This document shows positions 45,735-54,336 of a stretch of 64,000 nucleotides of DNA, piece by piece. The position numbers and the translations under genes are program-made. The notes under the pieces are model-generated. The model saw only the letters and a list, made by a program, of their open reading frames with translations. It had not been told where the DNA came from and made no database searches. Origin of the DNA: Kastovskya adunca ATA6-11-RM4 (GTDB lineage Bacteria > Cyanobacteriota > Cyanobacteriia > Cyanobacteriales > Coleofasciculaceae); NCBI GenBank assembly GCA_019359445.1, contig JAHHHJ010000022.1:34668-98667 (forward strand), written 5' to 3'. The stretch's first letter is position 1; each line of letters begins with the position of its first letter.

Positions 45735-46919
45735 TTAGAAATCACCAGGTGCTTCTTCGATAAAGGCTAAATGCGGTCTAACTTGTCCCGTTGACTGACT
45801 TACCCAGGCAAGTCCTTGGCTAGTTCCCACCCACAATTTATTACCCGTGTCGGGAGACAGGGAGAGAACCTGGCTTGAGGGAAGGTTAGGAACTTCGCCC
45901 AATACAGCACCGCTATCAGGTTTTAGTTGCAATAGACCACTATTTGTACCTACCCACACATTACCGTCTTGAGAAAAGCGGATGGAGGTAACGCTGCGTC
46001 CTCGTAGGGGCGTGACCGATCGCGTAATGATTCGCGTTTCCGGGTCAATGACGAGCAAGCTATTGGGAGTACCTGCCCAAATTGTGCCATCAGGACTGAC
46101 GGCAAGGGCTTGCACTGTACCGCCAGGAACTGCGCTGATGCGGTTTATGGGGAGGGCGCTGGCGGTATCTATTCGCACCAGTCCTTCTAAGGTGCCAACC
46201 CAGAGCTGACCTTCATCATCCAGCGCCAAGGTATTGGCGCTGACACCGGGAAGTTTTTGCACTGTGGTCATCAACAGCCCTTGATCCGGGCTAATCATCG
46301 CCAGACCGCGATCGGTTCCTACCCAGAGATAACCCCGGCGGTCAAGTTGTAGGGACAATACTCGATTAGAAGGCAAGGTAAAGTTTTGGGCGGTCACTTC
46401 ATTACTGCGGGGGTCTACCCGCAACAATCCTCCGTAGGTTCCTACCCAAATTCGCCCGACGCGGTCTTGTTCCAAAGCCCCGATGATGTAGTTGGGCAGA
46501 CTAATCCGTGCGCCAATACGTCCCGTGTTCGGGTCAAGTCGGGTTAATCCCTGCCAGGAACCCACCCAGAGGGCACCTGTATAACCTTGTTGCAAAGCAC
46601 TGACGCGAAAATCAGGTGCGATCGCGTCCCTTTCTTGTCGCCAACGCTCAGGGGGCAGGGGGGCTGTCACTGGCGGCGGCGCAGTGGCGGGATACTCAGG
46701 GGTATACTCTCCCTGATCGACATATTGCGCTAAGGTGCGTTCTCCGGTTTTTACTCCCGGTAGACTCAGCCACAACAGCGTGGCACCAATGAAAAGACCG
46801 ATTTTGGTATTCAAAAACGCCATCCCCATTACTCCTCTCGTTCCTACGATATCTGCGCGATCGCGATCGCTCCAACCTGCCTCTTGTGCTGATTGTAAGA
46901 TTTTTCTTCCTGATTCCAT
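45735..46919 (-). CDS. secreted/membrane-anchored two-component-type beta-propeller protein
   Basis: The product of about 394 aa has a short cytosolic start, a hydrophobic segment (about residues 35-55, IGLFIGATLLWLSLPGV) as signal or anchor, and a beta-propeller of repeated LWVGT and LWVGS strands (WVGTYGGLLRVD, LWVGTDRGLAMI, LWVGTLEGLVRID, IWAGTPNSLLVID, VWVGTNSGLLQLK and more), seven or so blades. This matches the two-component-regulator propeller (Reg_prop) family, here without a kinase or transcription-factor part. ATG 46919 is chosen to avoid overlap with the CPBP gene. Confidence 0.8.
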   Translation of the reverse strand: MESGRKILQSAQEAGWSDRDRADIVGTRGVMGMAFLNTKIGLFIGATLLWLSLPGVKTGERTLAQYVDQGEYTPEYPATAPPPVTAPLPPERWRQERDAIAPDFRVSALQQGYTGALWVGSWQGLTRLDPNTGRIGARISLPNYIIGALEQDRVGRIWVGTYGGLLRVDPRSNEVTAQNFTLPSNRVLSLQLDRRGYLWVGTDRGLAMISPDQGLLMTTVQKLPGVSANTLALDDEGQLWVGTLEGLVRIDTASALPINRISAVPGGTVQALAVSPDGTIWAGTPNSLLVIDPETRIITRSVTPLRGRSVTSIRFSQDGNVWVGTNSGLLQLKPDSGAVLGEVPNLPSSQVLSLSPDTGNKLWVGTSQGLAWVSQSTGQVRPHLAFIEEAPGDF

Positions 46920-46965
46920 TAAATCGCGTTTAGGCAACTGACAAAGCCGCCCTTGTTCCAGCTCC

Positions 46966-47808
46966 TTAGTAACGCACCGTATCTCGCCGAGAGTGCAACT
47001 GCTGTCGTATCCAGAAGGCAAGCACACCAAGAAAGAGTAGCCCCATTACCCCAGCGATGGGATTGCCATCAACTCCCGTAATCCAGGGGGACACTTGCTC
47101 AGAATACTGCACTAGTTGCCCGACATTGATGATGTAGTAACCCCAGACTAACCCAGCGTGCAGACCAATCGGCAAACCGAGACGACCAAAACGCGATCGC
47201 TTCGCCCAAATCAGTATTAACCCCAACAACACCAACCCCGGAAACCCTGGCAGAGTACGAATAATTTCTCCCAAGGGCTTGAGAAAGTGCAGCACGGCAA
47301 AAGTAATCGCCCCTGCCCATAGGACAGTTCTGCGGCTGTAATCGCGCTGCAACTCATCCAGCAGCCAACCGCGAAACACCAACTCCTCTGCCAAGCCGAT
47401 ACCTAGGGCGCTGAGTAAGCCTTCTAGGACAATTCGCACAAACTGATCTGTGGGAGGCCCAAACGTTATCCAGCCGAATATCCCCTCGACGACAAACAGA
47501 CTAAAGGTGAATAACAACCCTACCCCTAGCCCTGTCAGCAGATCCCATCCATTCTGCCGCGTGCCCACTAAACCATAGCTTTTAATCAGATGGGGAGTTT
47601 TGTAGACTTTTCTGCCCCAAACCTGGAGCAAAATCAGAAATTCCCCAAATAACAGCCCCATTGTCAAGATTGTGACCAAATTTTCGTCACGAATCAGCAA
47701 GGTGATGGGGGCAGCTAACGGTAGCCAGATCACCAGTAGCGTCAAGACGAAAAAGCCCATTCGCGCAGGGGCGCGGTACTGGGCTACACGATGAAAGTTA
47801 ATTTTCAA
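46966..47808 (-). CDS. CPBP-family intramembrane metalloprotease
   Basis: The 280-aa protein has about eight transmembrane segments and the CPBP (CAAX protease and bacteriocin-processing) motifs: E141-E142 with R146 in AEELVFRGWLLDEL and H174 in FAVLHFLKP. The third motif, typically H/N in a later helix, lies near GLHAGLVWGYYII. Such enzymes may process peptides or modify membrane proteins; the target is unknown. It lies just downstream of clpS, 20 bp after its stop, so the two may form an operon. Confidence 0.88.
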   Translation of the reverse strand: MKINFHRVAQYRAPARMGFFVLTLLVIWLPLAAPITLLIRDENLVTILTMGLLFGEFLILLQVWGRKVYKTPHLIKSYGLVGTRQNGWDLLTGLGVGLLFTFSLFVVEGIFGWITFGPPTDQFVRIVLEGLLSALGIGLAEELVFRGWLLDELQRDYSRRTVLWAGAITFAVLHFLKPLGEIIRTLPGFPGLVLLGLILIWAKRSRFGRLGLPIGLHAGLVWGYYIINVGQLVQYSEQVSPWITGVDGNPIAGVMGLLFLGVLAFWIRQQLHSRRDTVRY

Positions 47809-47828
47809 AAATTCAAGCGCGTCGGTGG

Positions 47829-48110
47829 CTATTCGTCAGGTTCAATTGTGCTAGTCAGCCCATGATTTTTCAGAGTTTCGCAATAAAACTCAGCATGTTC
47901 TTGAGCGCAGGTAATCACTAGCGCCATTCCTGAAACATGGGCTTCCATCATAATGTTGACGGCTTGCGGCTGAGTAATGCTCGCCACCGTCTGCATCAAG
48001 GTCTGCACCACATGCTCCATTGAATTGAAGTCATCGTTGTGCAGCAATACACGATAACGAGGGGCGTGTTTACGGACGGTTGAACGCTTCTCAATGGTCT
48101 CGACAGACAC
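47829..48110 (-). CDS. clpS: ATP-dependent Clp protease adaptor ClpS
   Basis: ClpS binds N-degron substrates and delivers them to ClpAP or ClpCP. The 93-aa product has the family core: YRVLLHNDDFNSMEHVVQTL (the NDD substrate-binding site) and MMEAHVSGMALVITCAQEHAEFY. The length is normal. It is followed on the same strand by the CPBP gene. Confidence 0.93.
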   Translation of the reverse strand: MSVETIEKRSTVRKHAPRYRVLLHNDDFNSMEHVVQTLMQTVASITQPQAVNIMMEAHVSGMALVITCAQEHAEFYCETLKNHGLTSTIEPDE

Positions 48111-48280
48111 AGATCTACTCTCTTCTTTATAGTTCAGTTACTAATCAGTGATATCGGTAACTATCTTATCCTTTTCTTTATATTACTCAACAGATTTAAA
48201 ATCATTATCAAAGCGCAGTAATTTATTTTACCTGCCTTCAATCTGTGGGAGTATCAAGAGCGAGTGTTTGAGAATGAGCG

Positions 48281-49417
48281 ATGACATCTTCTGAGCAAAA
48301 TCCAGCAGTGCCTGCAATTGGTGTAGCTGTCGTGGGAACGGGATTTGGGCAAAAAATCCACATTCCAGGATTCCAGAACCATCCCCGCACCCAACTGCAA
48401 GCTGTGTATCACCGGGACTTGGAAAAAGCCAACGCGATCGCTTCTGAACAAAACATTCCCCACGCTTGCAGCACCCTAGAAGAAATTATTGCCCGCAAAG
48501 ACGTGCAAGCGGTCAGTCTCTCCACCCCTCCATTTCTCCACTACGAGATGGCAAAAACTATACTGCAAGCAGGCAAGCACCTGTTGATGGAAAAACCTAC
48601 CACCCTCTCAGCCGATGAAGCACGGCAGTTGTACCATATCGCTGAGGCTGAAGGCGTCGTGGCAATGATGGACTTTGAATTTCGTTTTGTCCCAGCTTGG
48701 CAACGACTGGCAGAACTGTTAGCAGAAGACTATGTGGGACAGAAGCGCCTGATCAAAATTGATTGGTTAGTAGCGAGTCGGGCGGATGCGTCTCGTTCCT
48801 GGAACTGGTACGCCCAGAAATCAAAAGGGGGTGGAGCTTTAGGGGCAATCGGTTCTCATGCTTTCGATTATATTCAGTGGCTATTTGCCCCCGTCAAGCG
48901 CTTGTGCGCCCACCTCAGTACCGCTATTCCCGAACGTCCCGATCCCACATCGGGAGGGAAGTTAAAGCCTGTGGATGCCGATGATACCTGCTTGCTAATG
49001 CTGGAATTAGCAGATGGTACCCCTTGCCAAGTGTGCCTCAGTTCCGTGACGTATCAGGGAAGAGGGCATTGGTTGGAAATTTATGGCGATCGCGGCACTC
49101 TAGTATTAGGTAGCGATAATCTCAAAGATTACGTCCACGGCTTCCACCTCCAAGCCGCCCCTGCGGGTAAACCCCTCGCTACCGTCGAAATTCCCAAGCG
49201 GTTAGCCTTCCCTCAAACCTACACTGATGGGCGTCTCGCCCCCTTTATCCGCGTCGTGGATCAATGGGTAAACGCCATCGACGCCAGCCAAACCCTATCC
49301 CCTTCCCTCCGTGATGGCGTCTACTCTCAGTTATTGATGGATTTAACCCACGAGTCCAATGAAACCGGGAGATGGGTAAATGTCCCCGATTTAGACAGCT
49401 TTCTCAGTGTCCGGTAG
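48281..49417 (+). CDS. Gfo/Idh/MocA-family oxidoreductase
   Basis: The 378-aa product has the NAD(P)-binding Rossmann start VAVVGTGFGQKIHIPGF, the VSLSTPPFLHYEMAKTILQAGKH segment and the signature LLMEKPTT (catalytic Lys), followed by the second domain with GGGALGAIGSHAFDYIQWLFG-like residues. These enzymes oxidise or reduce sugar alcohols, inositol or related ligands; no substrate can be given. It is divergent from clpS and monocistronic. Confidence 0.9.
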   Translation: MTSSEQNPAVPAIGVAVVGTGFGQKIHIPGFQNHPRTQLQAVYHRDLEKANAIASEQNIPHACSTLEEIIARKDVQAVSLSTPPFLHYEMAKTILQAGKHLLMEKPTTLSADEARQLYHIAEAEGVVAMMDFEFRFVPAWQRLAELLAEDYVGQKRLIKIDWLVASRADASRSWNWYAQKSKGGGALGAIGSHAFDYIQWLFAPVKRLCAHLSTAIPERPDPTSGGKLKPVDADDTCLLMLELADGTPCQVCLSSVTYQGRGHWLEIYGDRGTLVLGSDNLKDYVHGFHLQAAPAGKPLATVEIPKRLAFPQTYTDGRLAPFIRVVDQWVNAIDASQTLSPSLRDGVYSQLLMDLTHESNETGRWVNVPDLDSFLSVR

Positions 49418-49521
49418 TAGTTTTGCACTTCTACAAATTAGATTTGTGGAAGAAAAATCAACCCGACTAGGCACGGAGAACGCGGCGGAAAGAGAAGAAA
49501 TTTACAGCTGAGGACGAACCA

Positions 49522-50628
49522 CTATCCATATAAGTCGTCAGCCAGCTTACGATGCTTGCCTAAAACAAGAATGGCATCGCCATGAATACCAAAACGGTAA
49601 CCTTTTTGCACTGCCTGCTTGCACGCTTCTATGACTAATTCCGTGCCTCCAAACGCACAAGTCATAATCACATGGGTAGACATAGAAACATGCAAATTAG
49701 TTAACATTGCATCGCAATATTTAAATTCCACGCCGGGAGAAATAAAGATGTCTGTTTTTCCCTGAATGGGTACGGGAGGAACAGGCAGACTTTCCAGCAC
49801 GCGCACTCCACTCGTTCCAATACTAATAATTCGCTTTTTATTTTTTAGTGCCGACTTGAGAGTATTAACATCCTGTTCGCTAACCTCGAAGGCTTCTGAA
49901 TTCATGTGATAGTCGCTCAACAACATCTCTGGTTGTGATGGTTGCCAACTAAATGACATTTCCAGAGATACATCAATAAACTCTGTCCCTTTCTGCTGCA
50001 ACTGAGCGAGAATATTTTTGGTAAACCGTCTCGACGGTTCAGCAATCAGAACTGATCCACCTCTTTTAGCAATAACTGGATTTAAGTCAGATTCTGGTAG
50101 TTCATTGAGGTTGGTATACCAGGGATGCATGTACTTTCCCGTTTGGTTAATCAGTTGACGTAACTGATCATCTGATTGGTCAATTTGTACTAACCCTCGA
50201 TACCCGCAATAACGGTTTTTCTCTATCCAGTAAGCCCCATCAAAGTCAAGGGTTTTTCCCATAAAATTGCCGCTGATTTTTCCTTCTGCTAGCTCAAAGC
50301 TCCCCGTCTCAGGATATCCCTCCTCACAGAGGACGACGACTTCCCATGTTTGGGATTCTTCCTGTTTAAACAGAAAACAGACATCTATACTCTCACCCGA
50401 TCCGGCTTTACCTAATAAACGAGAAGGAGAAATGCCGACATTATTCCATGCCAAAACATCTTGACTATCAAAATAATTAGTAATATTAGAGAATTTGTCG
50501 AAGGCAATTGTTTCTTGTTTGGCATCGACAACAATCAAACGCACTTCTTCGACTTGCTTATGGTTGCTGTCAAATTGTTCTGGTAAGACATCAAAGGCAA
50601 AATCTTTAAATCTGAGTTGAGCAGTCAT
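49522..50628 (-). CDS. divergent QueA-like protein (SAM:tRNA ribosyltransferase-isomerase family)
   Basis: The 368-aa product aligns over its whole length with QueA, which adds an epoxycyclopentanediol from the ribose of SAM to preQ1 in tRNA. The C-terminal half keeps the pattern: ISIGTSGVRVLESL (residues 268-281), TDIFISPGVEFKYCDAMLTN (292-311) and YRFGIHGDAILVL (344-356). Several usually invariant active-site motifs are replaced: canonical NDTRV is WNNVGISP, and canonical TAGLHFT is IAEPSRRFT. It may therefore have a different substrate. AAGGAG lies well placed upstream of the ATG. It is not part of a queuosine cluster. Confidence 0.7.
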   Translation of the reverse strand: MTAQLRFKDFAFDVLPEQFDSNHKQVEEVRLIVVDAKQETIAFDKFSNITNYFDSQDVLAWNNVGISPSRLLGKAGSGESIDVCFLFKQEESQTWEVVVLCEEGYPETGSFELAEGKISGNFMGKTLDFDGAYWIEKNRYCGYRGLVQIDQSDDQLRQLINQTGKYMHPWYTNLNELPESDLNPVIAKRGGSVLIAEPSRRFTKNILAQLQQKGTEFIDVSLEMSFSWQPSQPEMLLSDYHMNSEAFEVSEQDVNTLKSALKNKKRIISIGTSGVRVLESLPVPPVPIQGKTDIFISPGVEFKYCDAMLTNLHVSMSTHVIMTCAFGGTELVIEACKQAVQKGYRFGIHGDAILVLGKHRKLADDLYG

Positions 50629-51090
50629 TTGTTAAATCTCCTTAAAAACTAAGGCAAGAGCGGAATCGGATTTAGTAAGTTACTGACAAATTGCCGCTAC
50701 TGGATTAAATCGAAACAGACTCTAGTAAATCAGATTCTTTGGAGGATTGACAACAGTAGATTCAGTAATAATACGCTTACGGCAATAAAAATTATCAAAT
50801 GTCCGCAAAAACACGGTTGCTAATCGATGAGCTTTATTAGAAGAAATTATATATGGTTGCTTATACAAAATTTGTTGCTTCGAGTTTTATATTTTTTTAA
50901 TAAAGTCACGGAGTCTACTGCAAAAATTGTTTTAAGGTGTTTAGGATACAAGTAATTTAACTGATAATACTTCTAAACTTCTTAGGATATATTAAATACA
51001 CTAGACATTAGCCCAGTAATCTGCGTCTTAAAAGTATATTTTCTAAATTCAGTCTAGCTCGTACGAGTCTCTAAGGAGAAGTGATAGTTA
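50629..51090. other. AT-rich intergenic/leader region
   Basis: A 462-bp AT-rich stretch between the QueA-like gene and the histidine kinase. It contains the Shine-Dalgarno of the kinase gene (AAGGAG at 51073-51078, 12 bases before the ATG) and no supported gene or terminator. Confidence 0.5.
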
Positions 51091-52878
51091 ATGGAAGCTG
51101 AAAAAGCCACTTTTGCCAGTAAAGCGAAGGACTTACAAAAACAATTTCAGGAAAGTGCCAGTTATCCGCATAGCCATCAAGTTTCGCCACCACGATTAGA
51201 GAACTTTGAGCTAGCTATTGTGGCCTGTCTTGATGGCTTATGGGAAATGAGTATCAGTGATGATCAACCCTTGAATCCCCACAACAGGGTTTATTATTCA
51301 CCCCGCTTCAAAGAACTGCTGGGCTACGCAGATGAGGAATTTGAAAATGTCGTAGAAAGCTGGAGTTCAAGACTGCACCCAGACGACAAGGAAAGGGTGA
51401 TGACAGCGCTTAATAATCACTGCAAGTACCGCATTCCTTATCGAAATGTAGAATATCGCCTCCGCCACAAGAGTGGAGTCTATTGTTGGTTTAGTGCGGT
51501 CGGACAAGCTTGTTGGAATGAGGCAGGTAAACCGCTCCGGATGGCGGGTTCGATTTGTGACATTAGCGATCGCAAACGAGCAGAAGAAAGTTTACAAGAG
51601 CGTGAGGCGCGCTATCGCTCTTTAGTGGTGGCGACGACTCAGATTGTCTGGGTTACAAGTCCTCAAGGACAGGTGATTGAGGATTTACCCTCTTGGAGGG
51701 CATTTACTGGGCAAGGCGTTGCAGAAATTATGGGAATGGGGTGGACTGATGCCATCCATCCAGATGACTGCGAACAAGTGGCACAAGTTTGGTCACAAGC
51801 CGTAGAAGCGAGAAGTCTCTACGATACGGAGTATCGGTTAAAGGGCAAGGATGGGAACTACTACTATTTCGCGGTGCGTGGTGTTCCTGTGCTAGAAGCA
51901 GATGGTTGTATTCGAGAGTGGGTTGGTACCTGCACTGACATCACCCATCGTCAACAAGCTCTTGACGCCCTGCGTCAGTCGGAAGCCCAGCTAAGACAGC
52001 AAACCCAGCAGCTTCAAACCACGTTATTGCAACTCCAGCAGACTCAGTCGCAACTGGTACAAAACGAAAAGATGTCTAGTCTGGGTCAGCTTGTCGCGGG
52101 CGTTGCTCACGAAATCAATAACCCTGTCAACTTCATTGCTGGCAATCTCGTCCACGCCGAGGAGTACATTAAGGATTTGCTGGGGTTGTTGGCAGAATAT
52201 CAACAGCACTATCCTCAGCCTGTCCCGGAGATTGCCGAAGAAATCGAGGCGATAGAACTGGACTTTTTGGCTGAAGATTTACCGAAAGTGCTGGCGTCTA
52301 TGAAAATCGGTGCTAACCGGATTCGGGAGATTGTCACGTCCCTACGCAACTTTTCCCGGCTGGATGAGGCGGAGAAAAAAGCGGTGGATATCCATGACGG
52401 AATCGACAGCACCTTGATGATTTTGCAAAGTCGTCTGAAGGCACAACCAGACCACGCTCAAATTCAGGTGATCAAATCCTACGGGACGTTGCCGCTGGTT
52501 GAGTGCTACGCCGGACAACTCAATCAAGTTTTTATGAATCTGCTCTCTAATGCCATTGATGTCTTTGATGAGTACAACCAACAGCACTCTGAAGAAGGAA
52601 ATCAGGCGCATCCTAGTACAATTACGATCGCCACAAAGTTGAAAAACCCCGATTGGGCGAGCATCACAATTGCCGACAATGGGCCAGGTATGAGTGCAGA
52701 GGTTCTACGGCGGATCTTTACTCCCTTCTTCACCACAAAGCCGATTGGCAAGGGTACGGGACTAGGTCTATCCATTAGCTACCAGATTGTGACGGAAAAG
52801 CACAACGGTCAACTGCGGTGTACGTCTAGCGGGGGAGAGGGGACAGAGTTTACTATCGAGATTCCGATCCGGCAGTAG
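51091..52878 (+). CDS. PAS-PAS sensor histidine kinase
   Basis: The 595-aa protein has two PAS/PAC domains (about residues 50-165 and 175-295, with YYSPRFKELLGYADEEFENV and WVGTCTDITHR), a coiled coil, then a HisKA-type dimerisation domain with phosphoacceptor H340 in GVAHEINNPVNFIAGNL. The HATPase region shows N, D-x-G (IADNGPGMS) and GTGLGLSISYQIV boxes. It is soluble, with no transmembrane segment. The VAHEINNPVNFIAGN box is typical of cyanobacterial hybrid-type kinases. No response regulator adjoins, so it is an orphan kinase in this window. Confidence 0.92.
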   Translation: MEAEKATFASKAKDLQKQFQESASYPHSHQVSPPRLENFELAIVACLDGLWEMSISDDQPLNPHNRVYYSPRFKELLGYADEEFENVVESWSSRLHPDDKERVMTALNNHCKYRIPYRNVEYRLRHKSGVYCWFSAVGQACWNEAGKPLRMAGSICDISDRKRAEESLQEREARYRSLVVATTQIVWVTSPQGQVIEDLPSWRAFTGQGVAEIMGMGWTDAIHPDDCEQVAQVWSQAVEARSLYDTEYRLKGKDGNYYYFAVRGVPVLEADGCIREWVGTCTDITHRQQALDALRQSEAQLRQQTQQLQTTLLQLQQTQSQLVQNEKMSSLGQLVAGVAHEINNPVNFIAGNLVHAEEYIKDLLGLLAEYQQHYPQPVPEIAEEIEAIELDFLAEDLPKVLASMKIGANRIREIVTSLRNFSRLDEAEKKAVDIHDGIDSTLMILQSRLKAQPDHAQIQVIKSYGTLPLVECYAGQLNQVFMNLLSNAIDVFDEYNQQHSEEGNQAHPSTITIATKLKNPDWASITIADNGPGMSAEVLRRIFTPFFTTKPIGKGTGLGLSISYQIVTEKHNGQLRCTSSGGEGTEFTIEIPIRQ

Positions 52879-52902
52879 TCTGAAATCCTAGGGAGCGATC
52901 GC

Positions 52903-53106
52903 TTAATTTTTAAGCGGTACCTCTACATCGATAGCAGGATGCTGTATTCTGTGATCTAGCGTACCTTTAACACTTAATGTGAGGCGCGATCGACGGCGAT
53001 CGGCAAGTGCTGGATACTCAGCACGCCCAGCATTTATCGGCACCCGATAAGTTTTTGTAGTACACTTTTCAAGGTTTGTTTGCGATCGCCTATGTTCAGT
53101 CTTCAC
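52903..53106 (-). CDS. small hypothetical protein (weak)
   Basis: A 67-codon minus-strand frame starting at GTG 53106. The second half (YRVPINAGRAEYPALADRRR, then LTLSVKGTLDHRIQHPAIDV) looks protein-like, but there is no domain, no clear Shine-Dalgarno and no neighbour support. It could be part of a decayed gene. Confidence 0.28.
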   Translation of the reverse strand: MKTEHRRSQTNLEKCTTKTYRVPINAGRAEYPALADRRRSRLTLSVKGTLDHRIQHPAIDVEVPLKN

Positions 53107-53466
53107 CTGCCCTCGTCTTGGGAAATACGGCTAAAGACGGAAATCTATTGCTTGAGCTAGCTACAGATAGAAGGGCATGCTACCTTTATCAATAGTGTAT
53201 ACATTCTGTAATAATTAAAAGAAAATTCTTTGCTCTAATTCTGCCGCTTGCCAGCCTAAATTGAAAAGGTGGAATGCAATCGTTCTAGGTATTTGAGTAG
53301 AGAAGAAGTTTGATTTCACTGCATGGGTTTGCGCTCTTGAGGTTTGGTAAACGGAGTTGAAGATATTGACTGAGCCGGAAAACATTCGTCAACTTGGGTG
53401 GAATTACCATAGGGCGCTTTGCAGTGCCAGTAAATTTTTTGAAATCTCAGTTTGGAGGTACCTTCA
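53107..53466. other. leader region of the RNA-binding protein gene
   Basis: A 360-bp non-coding stretch ahead of the RRM gene. Cold-induced rbp genes of cyanobacteria often have long 5' untranslated leaders, and this one has room for it. I see no stable terminator or RNA gene. A strong Shine-Dalgarno (GGAGGT, 53454-53459) precedes the ATG. Confidence 0.5.
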
Positions 53467-53943
53467 ATGTCCATTCGTCTTTATGTAGGCAATTTGCCCA
53501 AAGAAGATGTAGACCGTCAAGAGCTGCACGCACTTTTTGCAGAAGCCGATGACTCTGTTTCTACAAAAGTAATTAAAGACCGCAAAACTGGTAAGTGTCG
53601 AGGCTTTGCCTTCGTCACCGTACCAACTGATGAAAAAGCTGATGAACTCGTTGAAAAATTCAACGGTTTCATGTTCCAAGACAGCCCTCTAAAAGTCGAA
53701 AAGGCTTTACCCCGCTCTAAGAGCGATGAAGAGCAAGAATCCGCCCCCCGTGCGGCTACCAATAGCGTTCCCAATCGCCGTAGTGGTGGTGGTGCTAGTG
53801 GTGGTGGTGGTAAGAAGCCCCGCCGTGGTGCTACAGCCACGACTTCTTCTAATGACACGGGTTCCATTCAACCCGATCCTCGCTGGGCTGATGAATTGGC
53901 AAAGCTCAAGGAAATTTTAGCGACTCAAGCCTCCAACCCCTAG
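53467..53943 (+). CDS. RRM-type RNA-binding protein, Gly-rich C-terminus
   Basis: The 158-aa product has one RRM domain: RNP2 LYVGNL at residues 5-10 and RNP1 KCRGFAFV near 43-50, plus KVEKALP. A Ser/Gly/Arg-rich linker of GGGASGGGGKKPRRG type and a short C-terminal helix follow. Cyanobacterial Rbp proteins are induced by cold and bind mRNA. The start is ATG 53467 because GGAGGT lies 7 bases upstream; a TTG at 53452 is the in-frame alternative. No rpsU neighbour is present, although that pairing is common in other species. Confidence 0.92.
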   Translation: MSIRLYVGNLPKEDVDRQELHALFAEADDSVSTKVIKDRKTGKCRGFAFVTVPTDEKADELVEKFNGFMFQDSPLKVEKALPRSKSDEEQESAPRAATNSVPNRRSGGGASGGGGKKPRRGATATTSSNDTGSIQPDPRWADELAKLKEILATQASNP

Positions 53944-54336
53944 TTTGCTCTGAATGTAGTAGTTACACCAATCAGATTGGGTTGGGGCGATCGGGAAATA
54001 AAATAGTTCAAAAAACTCTGGTACTGAAAGTTACCTATCCACTCAACCTCAGGCTCAAGAATTCTTGACTAATAGAGTGTTGTCTTTCTAGAGACAAGTG
54101 AAACATGGGCTTTCTTGCTTAGGAGTATCATTGGCTAGCTGTTTGTATGCCTAGTGATGCTGCTTCAAGGGGGATGTAAGGTTTGTTGAGTAGCTGAACT
54201 TCCTCGTCATTGACAATTTGTCCTAAATGTGCAGGTAATATTTAGGATAAGTTGTCAATGCCTGTTTGAGTTAAGGGAAGAATCCCTCCCCATCAACAGG
54301 GAGGGAGCTAGAGAATCTTTAAACACCACTTTGAGT
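53944..54336. other. intergenic region with a hairpin downstream of malic enzyme
   Basis: An 8-bp inverted repeat TCCCTCCC / GGGAGGGA with an 8-nt loop lies at 54283-54306, just past the malic enzyme stop on the minus strand. The following T-run on the minus strand is weak, so it is terminator-like. No gene was seen. Confidence 0.5.
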
